A model generated the notes under the pieces. That model had not been told where the DNA came from. It saw only the letters and a list, made by a program, of their open reading frames with translations, and ran no database searches. Both the position numbers and the translations under genes were made by a program. Positions 1-9,559 of a stretch of DNA of 64,000 nucleotides are shown here, piece after piece (position 1 is the first letter of the stretch; each line of letters begins with the position of its first letter). The DNA comes from Scleroderma bovista (taxonomy: Eukaryota; Basidiomycota; Agaricomycetes; Boletales; Sclerodermataceae). The stretch is from NCBI GenBank assembly GCA_037178675.1, contig JAYMGJ010000300.1, positions 169,883 through 233,882 of the forward strand, written 5' to 3'.

Positions 1-1238
1 TTTCAAGCAGTGATAAGAGCTCAAATTAATGGTGCAGTGAGACTCCGTACCTGCAGCACAGTTCGCCTTAAAGCGTCCTTGTTGCATTTTGTCAATCACC
101 ACATCTAGCGGTAGTAGCTATCATCATATGTGAGCATTAGGCTCAAGGACGAACGGCTTAGTCCTACATCAAACGACTCGACTTCGCCATCAGAGGGTTC
201 TGGTTGGAATATCATACCATCGGGTATCTTCATGTCATAAACAAATCTTTCACCACTGATCAGACATACCAAACACGGGGAACAGCTTGCTTTCTCACTG
301 GACTTCGGGTTTTAACCACCCCTCTGTTGTTCTGCAGCATCGTTAGAGATAATAGGCCAGATGAGACATGGTCCTCGCTCACTGAGTGTAATAGCTAATT
401 GATCCTGTACATCTTGCAAGGGCCTTGGTAATGGCTTCGTCAATACTCGCCTCTTCTGTAGCCTCTTTGACAAGAGATTCGAACGCGGACATCCCGCTCG
501 GAATACCACCTGCGACACTGTTGTCCAGATATCCAGGCCACCTGTCGAACAAGGATGAGGTTGGGTAGCACCACTTATGTGGACAACTTACGTTTGCTTC
601 GTTCGAGAGCGAGTGGGAACCCATATCTTCAAGTCAGTCCCATCAGGGTTCTCTTGATAAATTGTCATGTGTACACCGTATGCAACGACGCCGAACAAAG
701 GACAGGCAGAACGCTCCATCTCAAACGCACAGTTACCATTGTCCGAATCTTCTGCTGCATTGGGATCATGGGCACGATGGACACCGAATGGATTACGATA
801 TACAGGATATATCTCGTTTCGCCATTTCTTCGGCCCGATGACATTCTGGTAAATCGTGCCGCTGTCGCGCCACCGCTCACAAAGTTTCTTCATGACTTTC
901 GTGCGTTTGGCAGGGGTGTCAATTGATGGGTGGAAGCTCACCCGATAACTTGAATGTGGAACGCTGTCTTTGAGGGGAATAATCCAGGATCCATCTACTT
1001 CCTTGCGCAGAAGATTGACAATTTCCGGCTTGAGCAAGCCGATAACCGGACTGTCGGGAGCTTGAGTCAAGGTCCAGGACGCCAGGTAGTCGCCCGCGTG
1101 CGTAGAGCTGTCATTGGAAGGAAGCCTGAAATTATCGCAAGCATTAACAAGTTCCAGGAATGTCAGCTTCGTCTGGATCGATCCATCGGCACCCGTCGTA
1201 ATCGCTTGGTGATACAGTAGGACGTCAGAGCTGGACAA
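1..1238 (-). CDS. DUF4743/Nudix hydrolase, 3' end outside window
   Basis: Likely a cytosolic Nudix hydrolase of the fungal DUF4743 type (relatives of human NUDT20 and yeast YJR142W) that cleaves nucleoside-diphosphate-linked substrates; the exact substrate is not inferable. Exons on the minus strand, all with GT-AG borders in phase, are 1238-592, 541-383, 331-299, 255-168 and 117-51; the gene continues past base 1. Exon 1 holds the DUF4743 part (FLELVNACDNFR near its start). Exon 2 holds the Nudix box with VAGGIPSG, then KEATEEAS carrying the metal-binding glutamates. Exon 4 reads RFVYDMKIP and ends in DGEVESFD, typical of the family C-terminal region. No in-frame ATG is visible at the 5' end: 1238 is only the first alternative start, so a short upstream exon or a missed start is likely. 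It is divergent from the lyase at 1458. Confidence 0.85.
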
Positions 1239-1457
1239 GCCACCCCTAAGTACGTACGAGTCATTTATGCCCTGATACCAAAACTTGGACCTTCCCCGCT
1301 AGTTAGGACAAAGCCTTCGCTGAATGTGATGTGGTCAAGACTCAAAAGTAATGGCGTATTTATGTAATCAGGTGCTGAAGTAATCTATTTCCATTTCCAT
1401 AGCCAGTCAATTCAATCATTGGTTCAGATCGGAGTCCTTTCCTCGTAATCTGCAGAC
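1239..1457. promoter_or_regulatory. Short shared intergenic region between divergent genes
   Basis: About 220 bp separate the Nudix exon from the ATG of the lyase on the other strand, so both promoters must lie here unless the Nudix gene has an upstream exon. No clear TATA box or factor site was recognised. Confidence 0.35.
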
Positions 1458-2856
1458 ATGTCATCGATTTTTCAAACGATCTTCGCAACCCCGGAAATGC
1501 TTGCTATCTGGTCGGATGCCAGACGGACGTCGTTTTACCTCGAGTTTGAGCGTGGTTTGGCTATTGTGCAAGCACAACTGGGAATTATTCCCCAAGATGC
1601 CGCAGATGCGATTGCCGAGTTCTGTAGCGACGTATCCAACGTAGATTTTGAGGAGCTGAGGGAACAGACCGAAAAGATTGGTTACCCAGTCCTTGGGCTT
1701 GTCAAGCAGATTGTGCGCCGTGTCAACGCGAAGACACCAAATTACGGTGAATGGGCCCACTGGGGCACCACAACCCAGGTGTCAAATATCCTCTGTCGAT
1801 AAATGAATAGGGAATCTAACTTTCCTTGCGGCCTAGGACGTCGCAGACACCGCTACCGTTCTTCAACTTCGTGAAACATTAGATATCATTATGGGGACGC
1901 TCGAGTCTATCATGGCTAGTCTTCGTGACCTTGCAGCCACCCACAAATCTACTCCTATGGCAGCAAGGAGCAACCTCCAACAAGCTGTTCCTATCACCTT
2001 TGGTTTCAAGCTCGCACGTCTCCTATCCACGTTCCAGCGGCACCATGAACGGCTTTTACAGCTTAAAGGCCGCCTCCTGGTTCTCCAGTTCAGTGGTGCG
2101 GCGGGCACGCTAGCCACTCTTCCTGCAGATAGAGCTTTGGAATGCCAGATGGCACTTGCACAGTTCTTACATCTCTCCCCTCCGGATATCGCTTGGCACG
2201 CTGAACGAGATCGTTTCGCGGAACTTGCTGGGTGCTTCGCTATGCTCACCAGCACCTGTGCCAAGTTTGCCCTGGACGTGAAACTTCTCATGCAAACCGA
2301 AGTCGGTGAGGTCTCAGAGCCCTTCCATGACCACCGTGGAGCCTCCTCCACGATGCCACAGAAGAGAAACCCCATTTCTTCTGCGTATATATCAGCCATA
2401 GCTACCTCTGTGCGACAGCATGCAAATGCTATGTACGAGGCTATGGTCGCCGACCATGAGCGTTCAACAGGGCCATGGCAGGTTGAATGGATAGTTTTAC
2501 CGGAATTGTGCATTCTTACAGGAGCCGCGCTCAAGCATACGCAAGGCCTTGTTATTGGCCTCCAAGTTCATCCCGAAGCAATGCTAAGAAACTTGGATGC
2601 GACCAACGGAGCCATTGTTTCAGAAGCTGTTATGATGCATCTTGCCCCACACATAGGTAGGCAAGTCGCCCATGATCTGGTGTATGAGCTCTGTCGCAAA
2701 AGCGCAAAGAACAATGTCCATCTCATTGATTTGCTGGAGGTCGATAAGCGCGTAATTTCAGCGGGTCTTTCAAAGGAGATGCTTGAACCGTTATGTGACC
2801 CCAGAAATTACCTAGGCCTGTCGGTCGAGATGGTCGAGCGCGTAGTCGGTAAATGA
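1458..2856 (+). CDS. Fumarase/aspartase-superfamily lyase (3-carboxymuconate cycloisomerase-like)
   Basis: Predicted 446-residue enzyme of the class-II fumarase/aspartase/adenylosuccinate lyase superfamily. Exons are 1458-1778 and 1837-2856; the 58-bp GT-AG intron is in phase 0. Exon 1 ends in HWGTTTQ and exon 2 begins DVADTA, giving the HxGTTxQD segment of this superfamily, which carries a catalytic histidine region. The superfamily signature SSTMPQKRNP (GSSxMPxKxNP class) lies in the middle of exon 2, and the C-terminal GLSxEM region resembles the bacterial PcaB branch. Length and the MPQKRNP form favour 3-carboxy-cis,cis-muconate cycloisomerase (beta-ketoadipate pathway, aromatic breakdown) over fumarase. 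Adenylosuccinate lyase or an unassigned fungal lyase cannot be excluded. The ATG at 1458 starts a well conserved N-terminus. There are no stops or frame breaks, so the gene appears functional. Confidence 0.85.
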
Positions 2857-3804
2857 TTTCCGCACAGAGCTGCGACAGTATTTAGTAGTACTAAGAAGTG
2901 GCAGAATATGAGTTTTGTAAATTAGTTACTTGTCCAGCCAGGTTGTTCTGTCCGTCAGCGTCTAAATCTTTGATTTGATAGGACACTCCGCCTCAGAAAA
3001 TTATTAACGGCTTGACGTTATTTCATTGTATCGCAACTCCCTCTCATCGCCCGTCTCACTCGTCAGATTAAGTAATTCTCATGTATCCTTTAGTGCGGCC
3101 ACTATCAGTGTCCATTTCTTATGACTGTAGACATTGGCGCTTATATGTGTGATTATCCTGCCTCGTCTCTCGCGTGCTCCGTCAGCGCGTGAGGAGGTTG
3201 TGCTTGGCCGAGCGTTAGCTCGGCGGTGGCAAAGCAGGTGGAGCCACTTCGGTGAGTCACTAACTTACTTATATCAATTCGATGAGCTTCTGACTACGCC
3301 ACTGGATCGTGTGTTCAGGCACCTGCCACAGCTCTATTCGCGTATGGTGAGTCTCTCCGTTCGTTGTACTAATGGCACACAATTACCCTGTTCTAACAAA
3401 ACGCCCATACAGCTTGAGATAGGCCGGAGTTCTTCCATCCGACATGGGTGACGACTTAGTTTTGTGAAGAGTGTTCGAGGGTTGGCCCTCGGACAGTGGA
3501 AGAGTCTGAATGAAAAGGTTCAGCAAGATTGTGTGACTGAGTACATAGTGAAGTGTGAGGCCCATCTCGGAAGATAAGTAAACGAACAATGAAGAGGAGT
3601 ACCCAGTGTTGTACAATTTATTTTTAGGTTGCACTAGCATCTTCCGGAGTTTGGCCAATGCGCAGGGGCCGGGCTGAGGTACATAAAACTTCAATGGGGA
3701 GTCTGGCCCTGGGACTCAGGGACTTCCCTTTCCTGTCAAATGCCAAACAGATCGCAATAAGTTCCATCATGCCCAAACCAGGAAACCAATACATGCCTTC
3801 AACA
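2857..3804. other. Intergenic region, no gene recognised
   Basis: This stretch separates the lyase from the HSP20 promoter. ORFs of about 100 codons on either strand (3134-3451 plus, 3624-3986 minus) show no recognisable motif and look like chance. A short perfect hairpin (7-bp arms, 4-base loop) sits at 3207-3224; its role is unknown. Confidence 0.4.
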
Positions 3805-3827
3805 GAACTTTCTTGAACCTCGAAGAA
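3805..3827 (+). promoter_or_regulatory. Heat-shock element upstream of HSP20
   Basis: Alternating 5-bp units GAAnn/TTCnn are seen: GAA at 3805, TTC at 3810, GAA at 3815 and GAA at 3825, with only the 3820 unit imperfect (TCG). This is the binding array of heat-shock factor (Hsf1). It lies about 185-205 bp upstream of the HSP20 ATG. Confidence 0.75.
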
Positions 3828-3904
3828 TTTCCCCAGCCGTCGGAGGCTACCCTCATGCCATCGAGAATATTCGTGTCCTTCGTAATGGCAGAAGCTTTGG
3901 AACA

Positions 3905-3911
3905 TATATAA
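3905..3911 (+). promoter_or_regulatory. TATA box of HSP20
   Basis: TATATAA lies about 100 bp upstream of the HSP20 ATG and about 80 bp downstream of the heat-shock element, the usual layout of a strongly inducible fungal promoter. Confidence 0.6.
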
Positions 3912-4008
3912 GAAGGGCCAAAATGGCCGTCTCATCATCATTTCAAGAGTTACCACAATCCACCTTCCAGAACAGTCACTCTTCAATTGCTACAACCACT
4001 TCTCTGCA

Positions 4009-4587
4009 ATGTCTTGCCCCGTGCGTTTCTACTATGATCCCTTCTTCGAGTTCGATCGTCTCTTTGAAGACGCATTCGTGGCTCGTTGCGATTCTCCGAG
4101 CGCTGTAGTCGAGGGAGGTCGGAACTCCGGCAACACCGAACATCAGTTGCCATTCCGTCCCAGGTATGTACTTAACCCATGGTCGCAGTGTTACTTTTCT
4201 GACATATATCTATAGGATGGACCTCCATGAAAACAATGAAGCGAACACTGTCACTGCAACTTTTGAGTTGCCGGGACTGAAGTCGCACGATGTCTCTATT
4301 GAAGTCCATCAGGGCCGTCTAACAGTTTCTGGCGAGTTCAGCAAGACAGAATCTCGAGAGGAAAATGGGTATGCTGTTCGCGAGCGCCGTCACGGCAAAT
4401 TCTCGCGAACTATTCGGCTTCCTGTGGGTGTACAGGTAAGGTTTGCCTGCTATGCAGAGAGAGTTCCTTTACTGACAAGAATATCCAGCCGGGGGATGTA
4501 AATGCGAAGATGGAGGATGGTCTCCTGAATATTACGTTCCCCAGGACCACAGCTGAACAGCAGCCCCATCGCATTACCATTTCATAA
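4009..4587 (+). CDS. Small heat-shock protein, HSP20/alpha-crystallin family
   Basis: Predicted 157-residue ATP-independent chaperone that binds unfolding proteins in the cytosol during stress. Exons are 4009-4163, 4216-4435 and 4489-4587, with two introns of about 52 bp, both in frame. The N-terminus, with FYYDPFFEFDRLFED, is the amphipathic arm usual in fungal HSP20. The alpha-crystallin domain runs from about residue 60 (TVTATFELPGL, then VSIEVHQGRLTVSGE, then HGKFSRTIRLPVGV) to GLLNITFPR near the end. The C-terminal IXI-like motif is ITIS. Length is normal for the family. A heat-shock element and TATA box upstream predict induction by heat shock factor. The gene converges on the DUF6698 gene about 980 bp away. 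Confidence 0.93.
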
Positions 4588-5568
4588 CTGTTGCGTATCA
4601 ATTGTGTTGGTGCACTCCCTTCACATTTGTCGGGGATGGAGCATCGTGACGGTAGGATAGTATGTTTATAATCTGAGACTATCGATATGCAGTTGCCTGT
4701 ACTCTCGTTTGCTATTTACAAATTTGTAAATATCATTTCTGTTCAATGTCACGACCACTTACGGCTGGCGCCTCCGCTACTGTAAATTTGTTCATGCACC
4801 CCTACTCCATGGCACCACAGGTTTAACAAGTTTGTGACATAGGTTTATATACCCCTTATAATCGTCTCGAATAACTGTAATTGGAATCATGCAAGGCGTG
4901 TTTAGGACGTGTCCGATATTAGAATATCATGGTAGGTCTATGTTAGGTATTCTCTCATAAAGATGCATTAGTCACAATGCCATCTGATGGTAAATTCGCG
5001 AGCAGTAGTATCTTCCCGATTTTCCATTATATACTTTCTACAGATGTGACGAGCTGTCATATATTTAGTACTCCAACAAATATACTAAGTCGTGACAATC
5101 AAGGTCGTCAATGTGGACCTTGCAGACTCCAGTATGCATGATGTGACTTATTATTTCCCGAAATGATGATCACTGTTCCTCGTGGTATGCCATGGTCAGC
5201 AACATGGCCATTCATTGGAATGACTGTCTTGTAGATGTAGCTAGGAAACAAGCAAAATTATGATTTTCATCCCTCTGTAATCACTACACGGTGCAAGTTT
5301 GGAAGCCATATGTAATTCTGATATTTCCGCTACATCAGTCCCATCTTTCTGTCAATGATGCGCAACGATCGTAGTTGCTCGAGTTTCCCAAGATTGTTGT
5401 CATGATGAGATTCACGAGTGCTCATCACCCATGCCTGTATTGATACTGAATAACAATGGCGAATGCATAGCTTTTAGGCTGGATGACGTGCTAATCAAAC
5501 AGTGACAATCTTTCATTTCAAATGGTACTACTAGTCTTACAACCGGCTGAATCATATCATTACTATCA
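4588..5568. other. Intergenic region between convergent genes
   Basis: About 980 bp lie between the HSP20 stop and the DUF6698 stop on the other strand. It is AT-rich with no ORF that carries a motif; I see 3' untranslated sequence and nothing else. Confidence 0.4.
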
Positions 5569-7107
5569 TTACAAGGGGTGTCGCATGGAAGTGTTGCTGC
5601 TGATATTGGCTGTCCGGCGTTTCTTGAATGAAGCCGCCACTGACATATTGTCAGCAGCTTGGGGGGCGTAAGTGACCATACTTGCTGGGCCAAACACTTG
5701 CCTGTGAAGTTGAATGAGTCCTCTCTGTGATGAATGCTGTAGTTACTGACCGGTTCCACCACAACACCAACTCCTTGATGAATTCTTCTGCCTCCGTATC
5801 TGCAGTGTCCTCGAAGAAGGCGACGATATTCTTGTAGAATTGATGGTAGTCGAAGAACACGTCAACAATGCGCCATGAGCCACAGCTCGCCAATGCAAAG
5901 TAGAGCTGACAGATAAGTGATGAGTTGTATGGCAACAGCGGCAAAAATGCTCACCTGTACAGCAATATATGCGATTGCTCGTGGGGCTACGGTCTTCATC
6001 CCGAGTAGAGTGGCTACATTGGTACGCGTGCGTCGCTCATTGCGACGATGCCTCCTGGGCTGTGCTAGGAGGAACTCAGAATTTAAATCATCCGCTGTGA
6101 GATCAGCAGACGATGGAGAGGTGAAGATGTACTTGAACGCCTGCAAAGTCATCAGTCAAATTGTGAAGCAATGAGACGCTAAGCTTACCTTGACAAGGAG
6201 CTCCCCCTTAAAAAGGCCATGGTTTGGAAAGTTGGGATTGTACCTGCCGTTTGCATAAAGGAAAATCGGCCATGAATTGGCAGTAACGAGAAAGTCAGGA
6301 TGGAAATCCCGAACATTTTGCCTGTGCCTGAGACCGAAGCATGCTGAAGTTAGCAATGTGCGGTAATCGAATCAAGTGCCCTACCGAGGATTGTCCCAAT
6401 CATAGTCAACTGGACATAGGAGCCTACCAGTAGCGTCGTTATAAAATCCTCTCCCGGATTTGTCATACGGAAGTAACTCTGGCTCAGGAGGGGGTGTCTG
6501 TGCCATCAGCCAGCCAACAACAGCGGTCTTCAGCCGTGAGGCATCGTCACCACGTGCACCATCTGCGCCAACAAGAAGCTGTAGTCACATTAGCCAAATT
6601 CGAAAACTAATTTGACTTTAGCCCCACCGCTTTGAAGATCTTGTCCAAGCGCACACCATTACTGTGTGCAAATACCGGGCGAAGCTGTGGAATCCAGCGT
6701 AACAGCTCTTGGTAGCATTTATATAAGCGGTTCTCTCTGTTTACGAAGTCAACTGGTAGTGTTGTCATTTTAAATACACGACTTACTCATCAGAACTACT
6801 AGTGAGTGTTTCCCCGCAGGCGCTGTGATCCATGGGCTGGTTGCGGCGATCAGCCTCAGTGACTAAGTCACTGACATTATCTACAAGTGTTACCACCCTT
6901 CGTATCATTCGTCCAAGCTTGCGGTAGCGCTGAGTAGTGCTGCAGTAGAAATTTAACTTTCGAAATCTTCTATGAGGACCGAAAAACTCACGCTTCACGA
7001 TCAACATCTGCTTGATGAAGGGTTGCAAGTTCGGATTCCAAGGTAGCGATCCGCTGTTGGTAACTGGCTTCAGGCTCAGAAGCCCGGTGAACACCTGCAT
7101 GTGCCAT
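5569..7107 (-). CDS. DUF6698-family protein (Agaricomycete-specific)
   Basis: Predicted 394-residue protein of a family expanded in mushrooms with no known function. Eight exons on the minus strand are 7107-6992, 6939-6787, 6736-6628, 6578-6385, 6327-6189, 6140-5955, 5905-5751 and 5701-5569; introns are 48-57 bp and all phases agree. The N-terminus is a short coiled coil (RIATLESELATLHQAD). The conserved core contains GADGARGDDASRLK, GRGFYNDATGRLLCP, SWPIFLY with LFKGELLVK, FTSPSS, LLGMKTVAPRAIAYIAVQ, then SWRIVDVFFDY and LVLWWNRQVFG. The tail is basic (FKKRRTAN). The start is the first ATG that keeps the coiled coil in frame. There are no stops or frameshifts, so it is probably expressed. 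DUF6698 genes often sit among mobile DNA, but this copy lies in a genic stretch. Confidence 0.82.
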
Positions 7108-7974
7108 TGATGATAGAGATATGGAATGACTGCAAATGTTGGGGATCAGTCAAGTCTGCAGTTTTTACCTTATTAACCAAAACCGGATCAGATCCGTTGA
7201 GACGGAGGTGTGGATCACGTCTTTGACTAATGGTGATCATAATATCCGAATTTCCGATCAAATGTTGTTAGTTTAGTCGAAGAATGGAATGAAAGGCTAC
7301 GTACTTCACTAGGGCAAGTTTGGATTGCTGTGGAGCGATAAAAATCTATTAGCGAAGAAAGATCATTGTTCCTGATATGCTGTACACACCATGCATAGGC
7401 TAAGTTCCATCCTTGGAACACCCAAGGACCTCATGTCTGGACTACACCGCGCACCGCCTGTTAGGGATCAATAATTGAATGTAAACACGAAGCTAGTGAG
7501 CAAACAGTGGGCGCGATGAGACTGCTTTTCACTTCTGTGCGAAGCGTGATTTCTAATCAGCACTCCAGAGGTCACATTTGGCTCTGGCTCGAAGATTTGG
7601 ATGGCGGCAATCTGAAAAATCTTCATGTCTGGCAAAGGTGGACCTTTATGCAGTTAGAATCGACCCACAGATCAGGTTCATCATGGTTGGAACTCGATCC
7701 GTAGCACTGCTCAAGGTCCCCGACAAAGGGTCTTCGTTCTTAACAAAGTTCAAAGTAGCTTGGATAGGAAAACATACCGATTTGTCCCGTCAACGGTCCG
7801 CTCTCCCTGACAGGTAGCCCGAAGTAGAGAGTTTCCGATCATGTTGACGTGCCGAATACAACAAAAAAAACCTTGCACCACTGTACATGTATCTTCGTGA
7901 GCTTGGCTGCAGGACCTGAATTAAAAGAAGGAATATTTGGACTCACCGAACGAAACCCCCGAAAGTTCATTCCA
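7108..7974. other. Intergenic region between divergent genes
   Basis: About 870 bp lie between the DUF6698 start and the F-box gene start. Short ORFs (7507-7704, 7578-7817) have no motif. I see nothing beyond presumed promoters. Confidence 0.35.
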
Positions 7975-8938
7975 ATGCCAGTATTCAGTCGTCTTCCTGA
8001 CGAACTTGAGCGCGAGATCTTTCTTATCGCGGCCGCAGAGCATTCGCGGCCCCACCGCTATTTACTTGTTGCTCGCCGGGTTCTAGTCTGGTGAGTTCTA
8101 TATTGACTTTCTGCTGCAGAGCTAAATGATTTTTGTTAGGGTGCAAAAGATTGTTTACCACTCGGCCATCCTTCGCACTGATTCTGCAGCCCAATGTTTC
8201 ATCACTTCATTGGAGTACCGCCCGCAGTTTGCTATTTCTGCAGTTAGAACACTCTATATTGGGGTGGCAGTACGAGACACCCACGCCGCACAAATCCTGC
8301 ACCTCTGTAAAGGAATTACTGATCTCACTCTGCGTGTCGTTTTCCATCACCTAGGCACGAAGAATCCCTTCATCGAGCCCCTGGATGCTCTTCCTTTGAC
8401 CTCCCTGTCAACGGACTTGTCAGGCATCTTCCACAATCAGCGTTCATACTTGCCCAACTTACGGGTTGCCCACCGCATCACCCACTTGCACCTCACCAAC
8501 GCCTGGTCATCTTGGATGGGTTTCCCTGTTGGGCTCACGAGGCTAATCCAGCTTACCCATCTTTCGGTTCCCTGGAGTACATCTCGGTCAGATTTTAATT
8601 TGCTCCGCGAAATTTTGACGTCTATCGACCTAAAAGTCCTCGTGTTGTGGAGGAGTGAATACGAGAGATATGATGATCTGATAGACAACCTCCAGAGAGA
8701 AAGGTTGAATGACCGTCGCATCGTCTGCTTGAATTCAGTCCTATATTCGCCCTACTTGGTTTATGGGGGGTTTTGGGAATATGCTGAGGAGCTGGTTAAC
8801 TGGAGGAAGAAGGTAGAAGGTATGTCATTAGTCCAATACAATGCCGCACCCCGCTAAAAAAACGTACCAGCCAAACCGTTTGAGAATCCTGTTGACATGG
8901 AGTTACCTGCCTTGAGAGTAGCCGTTGAACGCCGTTGA
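7975..8938 (+). CDS. F-box-like protein
   Basis: Predicted 287-residue protein with an N-terminal F-box-like motif (FSRLPDELEREIF followed by LLVARRVLVWVQ), the form common in agaric F-box proteins. Such proteins usually recruit substrates to SCF ubiquitin ligases through Skp1. Exons are 7975-8090, 8140-8819 and 8871-8938. Without the last intron the frame would end in an unrelated tail at about 8857; with it, it ends in MELPALRVAVERR, a more natural terminus. The middle has leucine-rich, LRR-like stretches (ITHLHLTNAW, LIQLTHLSVPW, LKVLVLW). An upstream in-frame start near 7849 is possible but adds a non-conserved extension. The substrate is unknown. Confidence 0.75.
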
Positions 8939-9559
8939 ACAAGCCTATCTATACTATGCAGTAAATCGAGTGTTGCAATGTAAGCCTACAGGGAATTTTT
9001 AGTGAAACCAGATGCAAAAGCAAAAGTGGAAGATGGGAAATCACATCGTTGCAGTGTGCAGTGGTAGGAATGAGGGCACGAAGGTCATGCACGTGACCAC
9101 ATGGTTTCTCCTTCCCCTCATCGCTGCGCAGCGCTCAGTACTCAGTGCTCAGCATTGTCACCCGTTTGTTCGCTTGCCCGGAGCTGCCGCCGCCCTCGTC
9201 TGGCTCCATCATCAAGCTTCCATACCTTATCGCTATGCCCTCCACCGCACCCAACTACACCCTTTGGCTACCTTGGCGGTACTTGTTCTTCGACGGCTGA
9301 AGGTGCGTTTTCCCACTGCATGGGATGTCTGTTCATCACCACGTTCCCAGCAAGGTCATCTGCGACGATACCTATTCGAACAAATCATAGTTGATCGTCG
9401 CACAGGTATGTTCCAGCTGAAAGAGATCAACTAGATGGATATTCTTTTTATTTGGTGAGTCCCCCACCATTTACCGTTATAAGTGGCTGTGGGACTTACA
9501 TGCTTCCCTTCGTAGGTAATCTCGCAGATGAACGACTCTGCATAGCAATCAGGTGGAAA
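8939..9559. other. Region with no recognised gene
   Basis: ORFs of up to 140 codons (9012-9434) show no motif or coherent domain. This may be the eroded 5' end of the adjacent chitin synthase pseudogene, but nothing could be matched. Confidence 0.3.

Noticed and set aside
3207..3224. Perfect 7-bp stem hairpin as a terminator or RNA element
   Set aside because: Too short and isolated; no gene end is adjacent and such terminators are not used in fungi.
3134..3986. ORFs of 105 and 120 codons upstream of HSP20
   Set aside because: No motif, no splice partners, and they overlap the heat-shock promoter.
9012..9434. 140-codon ORF before the chitin synthase pseudogene
   Set aside because: No recognisable domain and two overlapping frames of equal quality; probably chance.
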